Positions 7,881 to 10,509 of a stretch of 10,509 nucleotides of DNA are shown here, piece by piece. How positions within the stretch are numbered: the first letter of the stretch is position 1; each line of letters starts with the position of its first letter. The translations under genes were made by a program, and so were the position numbers. Under the pieces are notes generated by a model. It had not been told where the DNA came from and made no database searches. It saw only the letters and a list, made by a program, of their open reading frames with translations. The stretch is from UBA8886 sp963578705 (GTDB lineage Archaea; Thermoplasmatota; Poseidoniia; MGIII; CG-Epi1), in assembly GCA_963578705.1 (NCBI GenBank), contig CAUZDT010000042.1, positions 1 to 10,509 on the forward strand. The letters are read 5' to 3'.

Positions 7881-8024
7881 ATGTGGACCGCCGCCAAGAA
7901 CGGTACCAACTTCGCGGATGGCAGCTTCGAAATCGAGGCCGGTGAGCAGGTCCCCGGACCGGGAGTGCTTGCCGCTGCGGCATTGCTCGGGACAATTGCC
8001 CTCCTGCGCCGCAGGCGTGCCTAG
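7881..8024 (+). CDS. Orphan C-terminal sorting-signal ORF (PGF/PEP-CTERM-like), possible gene remnant
   Basis: A 47-codon ORF whose second half has the three-part layout of archaeosortase/exosortase sorting tails: a short VPGPG motif (24-28), a hydrophobic helix of Val, Leu, Ala, Gly and Ile (29-42), and a terminal RRRRA. The first 23 residues (NGTNFADGSFEIEAGEQ at 7-23) look like the end of a secreted beta-rich protein. There is no signal peptide and no preceding exported domain. The frame stays open upstream, but its translation does not look protein-like. The nearest TATA-like sequence is only about 11 bp from the ATG, too close for a leaderless start. A T5 tract follows the stop, as at a real gene end. 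I think it is more likely the surviving 3' end of a deleted exported-protein gene than a functional peptide. Confidence 0.4.
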   Translation: MWTAAKNGTNFADGSFEIEAGEQVPGPGVLAAAALLGTIALLRRRRA

Positions 8025-8027
8025 TCC

Positions 8028-8053
8028 TTTTTGACGAGCCCCCTCGTTGGGGC
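8028..8053 (+). terminator. T5 tract plus short hairpin after the sorting-tail ORF
   Basis: TTTTT at 8028-8032 lies just after the TAG at 8022-8024, then GCCCC (8038-8042) and GGGGC (8049-8053) can form a five-pair stem with a six-base loop. The T-tract could act as an archaeal terminator for the small ORF. The hairpin lies in the probable 5' leader of the FG-GAP gene and could instead belong to that leader. Confidence 0.35.
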
Positions 8054-8087
8054 GGTTACGCTTGGGTGCTGCTGCCGAGGTAGTGCC

Positions 8088-8094
8088 TGAGGAG
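8088..8094 (+). promoter_or_regulatory. Shine-Dalgarno sequence of the FG-GAP gene
   Basis: TGAGGAG ends seven bases before the ATG at 8102, ideal spacing. It is the only clear Shine-Dalgarno in the window. It implies a leadered transcript for this gene, unlike the leaderless-looking neighbours, and fixes ATG 8102 rather than the internal ATG at codon 8. No convincing TATA box was found upstream. Confidence 0.7.
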
Positions 8095-8101
8095 ACCCAC
8101 C

Positions 8102-10509
8102 ATGCGCAACGCAATCGCCTCAATGCTTGTCGCACTGCTCCTGCTGGGAGCGGCGCTGCCCCTGCTGGTCCTTGACGCCAGTGGAACCCGCTGGGAACAG
8201 ACCAGTGCCGATGACTTCGATGACGGTGAGAGCTTTTTCGTCGATACCAGTGGCGGGACGCTGAAGCTCAGCCGTGGCCTGACTGGCACTTGGAGTGCCG
8301 TGGGCGAGGCGGCGACCGACTACTTCGGCGCCAGCGTCGCTTCTGCGGGCGACGTGAACGGTGACGGTTACGCGGACGTGATTGTGGGCGCGTACAAGAA
8401 CGACGACGCCGGCGCTCAGGCGGGCGAGGCTTACGTTTACTACGGCTCTTCGAGCGGGCTATTGGCCACGCCGTACTGGAGCGATCAGGGCGAGGCGGCG
8501 AACGACCGCTTCGGCTACAGCGTCGCAAGCGCGGGCGACGTGAACGGCGATGGCTACGCGGACGTGGTTGTCAGCGCGGACGGTAACGACAGTGCCGACG
8601 AGAATATAGGCAAGGTATACGTTTACCACGGCTCCGCGAGCGGCCTCTCTGCGACGCCGGACTGGAGTGACCAGGGCGAGGCGGCGGGCGACTTTTTCAG
8701 CGAATGCGTCGCCGGCGCGGGCGACGTGAATGGTGATGGTTATGATGATGTGATAGTCGGCGCGTACGGCAACGACGGCGCCGCCAGCGCTGCGGGCGAG
8801 GCGTACGTCTACCACGGCTCGGCGAGCGGTCTCTCGGCGACGCCAGACTGGAGTGTCGAGGGCGAGGTGGCTGGCGACTACTTCGGTGGCAGCGTCGCCT
8901 CGGTGGGTGACGTGAACGGTGACGGCTACGCGGACGTGGTTGTCGGCGCGGAGAACAACGACGGTGCCGGCAGCAACGCGGGCAAGGCGTACGTTTACCA
9001 CGGTTCCGCGAGCGGTCTCTCGGCGACGCCGGACTGGAGCGAAGAGGGCAAAGCGGTGGGCGACTACTTCAGCGGAAGCGTCGCCGACGCGGGCGACGTG
9101 AATGGCGACGGCTACGGTGACATCATCATCGGCGCGGCCGGCAACGACGGTGCCGGCAACAACGCGGGCAAGGCGTACGTTTACCACGGTTCCGCGAGCG
9201 GCCTCTCGGCTACATCTGACTGGAGCGTCGAGGGAGAGGCGGCGTACGACTTGCTTGGCGCCACCGTCGCCTCGGCGGGTGATGTGAACGGTGACGGCTA
9301 CGCGGACGTGGTTGTCGGCGCGACCGGCTTCGACGGCGCCGCCGGCTACAGCACGGGTATGGCTTACGTTTACCTTGGCTCGGCGAGCAGCCTCTCGGCG
9401 ACGCCGGACTGGAGTGAAGAGGGCGAGGCGGCGAACGACGTGCTCGGCACCAGCGTCGCCAGCGCGGGTGACGTGAATGGTGATGGCTACGTGGACGTCA
9501 TCGTCGGCGCCTACCTCAATGACGACGCCAGCGCCAACGCAGGCCAGGTGTATGTCTACTCATTCGCAATTACCCTTGTGCCGGCGTTCGAGACTTGGAG
9601 CGACCAGGGCGAGGCGGCGGGCGACTACTTCGGCTTCAGCGTCGCCAGTGCGGGTGACGTCAACGGCGACGGCTACGCGGACGTCATCGTCGGTGCGTAC
9701 GGCAACGACGGCGCCGGCAGCACTGCGGGCGAGGCGTACGTCTACCACGGCAGCGCGAACGGCCTTTCGGCGACGCCGGACTGGAGCGACCAGGGCGAGG
9801 CGGCGGGCGACTACTTCGGCAGGCTCGTCGCCTCGGCGGGCGACGTCAACGGCGACGGCTACGCGGACGTCATCGTCAGCGCGTACGGCAACGACGACGC
9901 CGGCAGCAATGCGGGCGAGGTGTACGTTTACCACGGCTCGGCGAGCGGCCTTTCGGCGACGCCTGACTGGAACGCCCAGGGCGAGCTGGCGGGCGACAAT
10001 TTCGGCATCAGCGTCGCCAGCGCGGGCGACGTCAACGGCGACGGCTACGCGGACGTGGTTGTCGGCTCGTACGGCAACGACGGTGCCGCCAGCAACGCGG
10101 GCGAGGCGTACGTTTACCACGGCTCCGCGAGCGGCCTTTCGGCGACGCCTGATTGGAGCGACCAGGGCGAGTCGACGGGCGACAATTTCGGCGTCAGCGT
10201 CGCCAGCGCGGGCGACGTCAACGGCGACGCCTACGCGGACGTCATCGTCGGTGCGTACGGCAACGACGGCATCGGCAGCAATGCGGGCGAGGCGTACGTC
10301 TACCACGGCTCCGCGAGCGGCCTTTCGGCGACGCCTGATTGGAGCGACCAGGGCGAGTCGGCGGGCGACTACTTCGGCCAGATCGTCGCCTCGGCGAGCG
10401 ACGTCAACGGCGACGGCTACGCGGACGTGGTTGTCGGCTCGTACGGCAACGACGGTGCCGCCAGCAACGCGGGCGAGGCGTACGTTTACCACGGCTCCGC
10501 GAGCGGCCT
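8102..10509 (+). CDS. Secreted FG-GAP repeat (integrin-alpha-like beta-propeller) protein, 3' end outside window
   Basis: At least 802 residues, open to the window edge. An N-terminal signal peptide (MRNAIASMLVALLLLGAALP, then LLVL; about 1-24) predicts export. A short linker follows (DDFDDGESFFVDTSGG at 37-52, then LKLSRG), a style seen at the start of other secreted proteins. From W64 there are twelve blades of 62-63 residues, the last cut off. Each reads roughly WSxxGEAAxDYFG, SVASAGDVNGDGYADVIVGA, YGNDGA, NAGEAYVYHGSASGLSATPD. The DVNGDGYAD loop is the calcium-binding FG-GAP loop; blade 11 has DVNGDAYAD. Blade 6 is one residue longer. Blade 7 ends with SFAITLVPAFET in place of HGSASGLSATPD, probably closing a first seven-bladed propeller at about residue 498. 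Likely a surface or adhesion protein; ligand unknown. The C-terminus is unseen, so whether it carries an anchor is open. Confidence 0.93.
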   Translation, partial: MRNAIASMLVALLLLGAALPLLVLDASGTRWEQTSADDFDDGESFFVDTSGGTLKLSRGLTGTWSAVGEAATDYFGASVASAGDVNGDGYADVIVGAYKNDDAGAQAGEAYVYYGSSSGLLATPYWSDQGEAANDRFGYSVASAGDVNGDGYADVVVSADGNDSADENIGKVYVYHGSASGLSATPDWSDQGEAAGDFFSECVAGAGDVNGDGYDDVIVGAYGNDGAASAAGEAYVYHGSASGLSATPDWSVEGEVAGDYFGGSVASVGDVNGDGYADVVVGAENNDGAGSNAGKAYVYHGSASGLSATPDWSEEGKAVGDYFSGSVADAGDVNGDGYGDIIIGAAGNDGAGNNAGKAYVYHGSASGLSATSDWSVEGEAAYDLLGATVASAGDVNGDGYADVVVGATGFDGAAGYSTGMAYVYLGSASSLSATPDWSEEGEAANDVLGTSVASAGDVNGDGYVDVIVGAYLNDDASANAGQVYVYSFAITLVPAFETWSDQGEAAGDYFGFSVASAGDVNGDGYADVIVGAYGNDGAGSTAGEAYVYHGSANGLSATPDWSDQGEAAGDYFGRLVASAGDVNGDGYADVIVSAYGNDDAGSNAGEVYVYHGSASGLSATPDWNAQGELAGDNFGISVASAGDVNGDGYADVVVGSYGNDGAASNAGEAYVYHGSASGLSATPDWSDQGESTGDNFGVSVASAGDVNGDAYADVIVGAYGNDGIGSNAGEAYVYHGSASGLSATPDWSDQGESAGDYFGQIVASASDVNGDGYADVVVGSYGNDGAASNAGEAYVYHGSASG
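8291..10509 (+). repeat. Tandem 186-bp coding repeats (12 FG-GAP blades)
   Basis: Unit starts, taken at the conserved TGG (Trp) codon: 8291, 8477, 8663, 8849, 9035, 9221, 9410, 9596, 9782, 9968, 10154 and 10340. Spacing is exactly 186 bp except unit 6 (189 bp). All are in one frame. Units 1-7 use GTG for Val in the DVNGDG loop in every copy and mostly CTC in GLS; units 8-12 always use GTC and, where complete, CTT. Units 8-12 are much closer to one another in nucleotide sequence. Confidence 0.95.
10028..10137 (+). repeat. 110-bp perfect repeat, first copy (second at 10400-10509)
   Basis: Bases 10028-10137 (blade 10) are identical to 10400-10509 (blade 12), 372 bp apart, which is two blade units. 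Blade 11 between them differs, including Ala for Gly in the calcium loop and GIGSNAGE for GAASNAGE. The second copy reaches the last base of the window, so the identity may continue beyond it. Confidence 0.9.

Larger units (their letters stand above)
7728..8101. other. 374-bp gap between hutU and the FG-GAP gene
   Basis: This gap holds, in order: the hutU promoter region (7728-7780); a GC-rich stretch with an imperfectly repeated CTCCCACC and a short inverted repeat, GGTGGG at 7807-7812 and CCCACC at 7818-7823; an AT-rich promoter-like AAAAACTTAAAG at 7863-7874; the 47-codon sorting-tail ORF (7881-8024); a T5 tract (8028-8032); a small hairpin (8038-8053); and the Shine-Dalgarno of the FG-GAP gene. 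I see no tRNA-like cloverleaf or other RNA gene. Confidence 0.6.

Noticed and set aside
8459..9187. Long minus-strand open frame opposite the FG-GAP repeats (also 9560-10492), with its own regular repeat pattern rich in Val, Ala and Arg
   Set aside because: It is the mirror of a GC-rich in-frame repeat: a 186-bp unit without antisense stops stays open however often it is copied. The plus strand has a signal peptide, Shine-Dalgarno and a known fold. Gene callers could wrongly prefer these frames.
8291..10509. CRISPR array or non-coding satellite
   Set aside because: Units are 186 bp, entirely coding, in one frame, and have no spacer/repeat alternation.

Overview
The window reads as a GC-rich, compact archaeal chromosome segment. 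Three things indicate Archaea. It carries an archaeal-type D-aminoacyl-tRNA deacylase (DtdA/DTD2) and a short archaeal NOG1-like GTPase without the eukaryotic C-terminal part. Five promoter-like boxes serving six genes also sit about 26 bp upstream of start codons with no Shine-Dalgarno sequence, the pattern of leaderless archaeal transcripts. The mix of amino-acid catabolism genes, a membrane-anchored FKBP and a large secreted FG-GAP protein would suit a heterotrophic Thermoplasmatota/Poseidoniia-like (marine group II/III) lineage. That placement is inference; no marker gene fixes it.

Layout. At 1-1162, minus strand, lie a Nudix hydrolase (cut by the window edge) and, upstream of it, a membrane-anchored FKBP-type prolyl isomerase; the two overlap by four bases. 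A 51-bp gap (1163-1213) holds one symmetric TATA-like element at its exact centre and separates them from a plus-strand YgfZ/GcvT-like folate-binding protein (1214-2011). That gene is convergent with proline dehydrogenase (2008-2925, minus), and the two stop codons share one CTAG. Proline dehydrogenase is divergent from NADP-type isocitrate dehydrogenase (2989-4215), which is followed by the NOG1-like GTPase (4242-5186). On the minus strand, urocanate hydratase (6081-7727) and DtdA (5225-6073) form a two-gene unit.

From 7728 to 8101 is a 374-bp gap. It contains the hutU promoter, a 47-codon ORF that looks like an orphan C-terminal protein-sorting tail, a T-tract and a small hairpin. From 8102 past the window end is a secreted FG-GAP/integrin-alpha-like beta-propeller protein with a signal peptide, the only obvious Shine-Dalgarno sequence in the window, and twelve blades of 62-63 residues. 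Blades 1-7 and 8-12 differ systematically in synonymous codons, and blade 7 ends in a divergent segment. This suggests one complete seven-bladed propeller followed by a second, more recently amplified one that runs off the window.

How the genes fit together. Proline dehydrogenase, urocanate hydratase and isocitrate dehydrogenase all lead towards glutamate/2-oxoglutarate, consistent with growth on peptides and amino acids. YgfZ (Fe-S enzyme maintenance), NOG1 (ribosome assembly), DtdA (translation proofreading) and Nudix (nucleotide clean-up) are housekeeping. The FKBP probably folds proteins outside the membrane, and the FG-GAP protein is probably an exported surface or adhesion protein. I found no RNA genes, CRISPR array or insertion sequence, and no clearly new multi-gene system. 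The most unusual parts are the FG-GAP repeat architecture, the centrally placed bidirectional TATA element and the orphan sorting tail.
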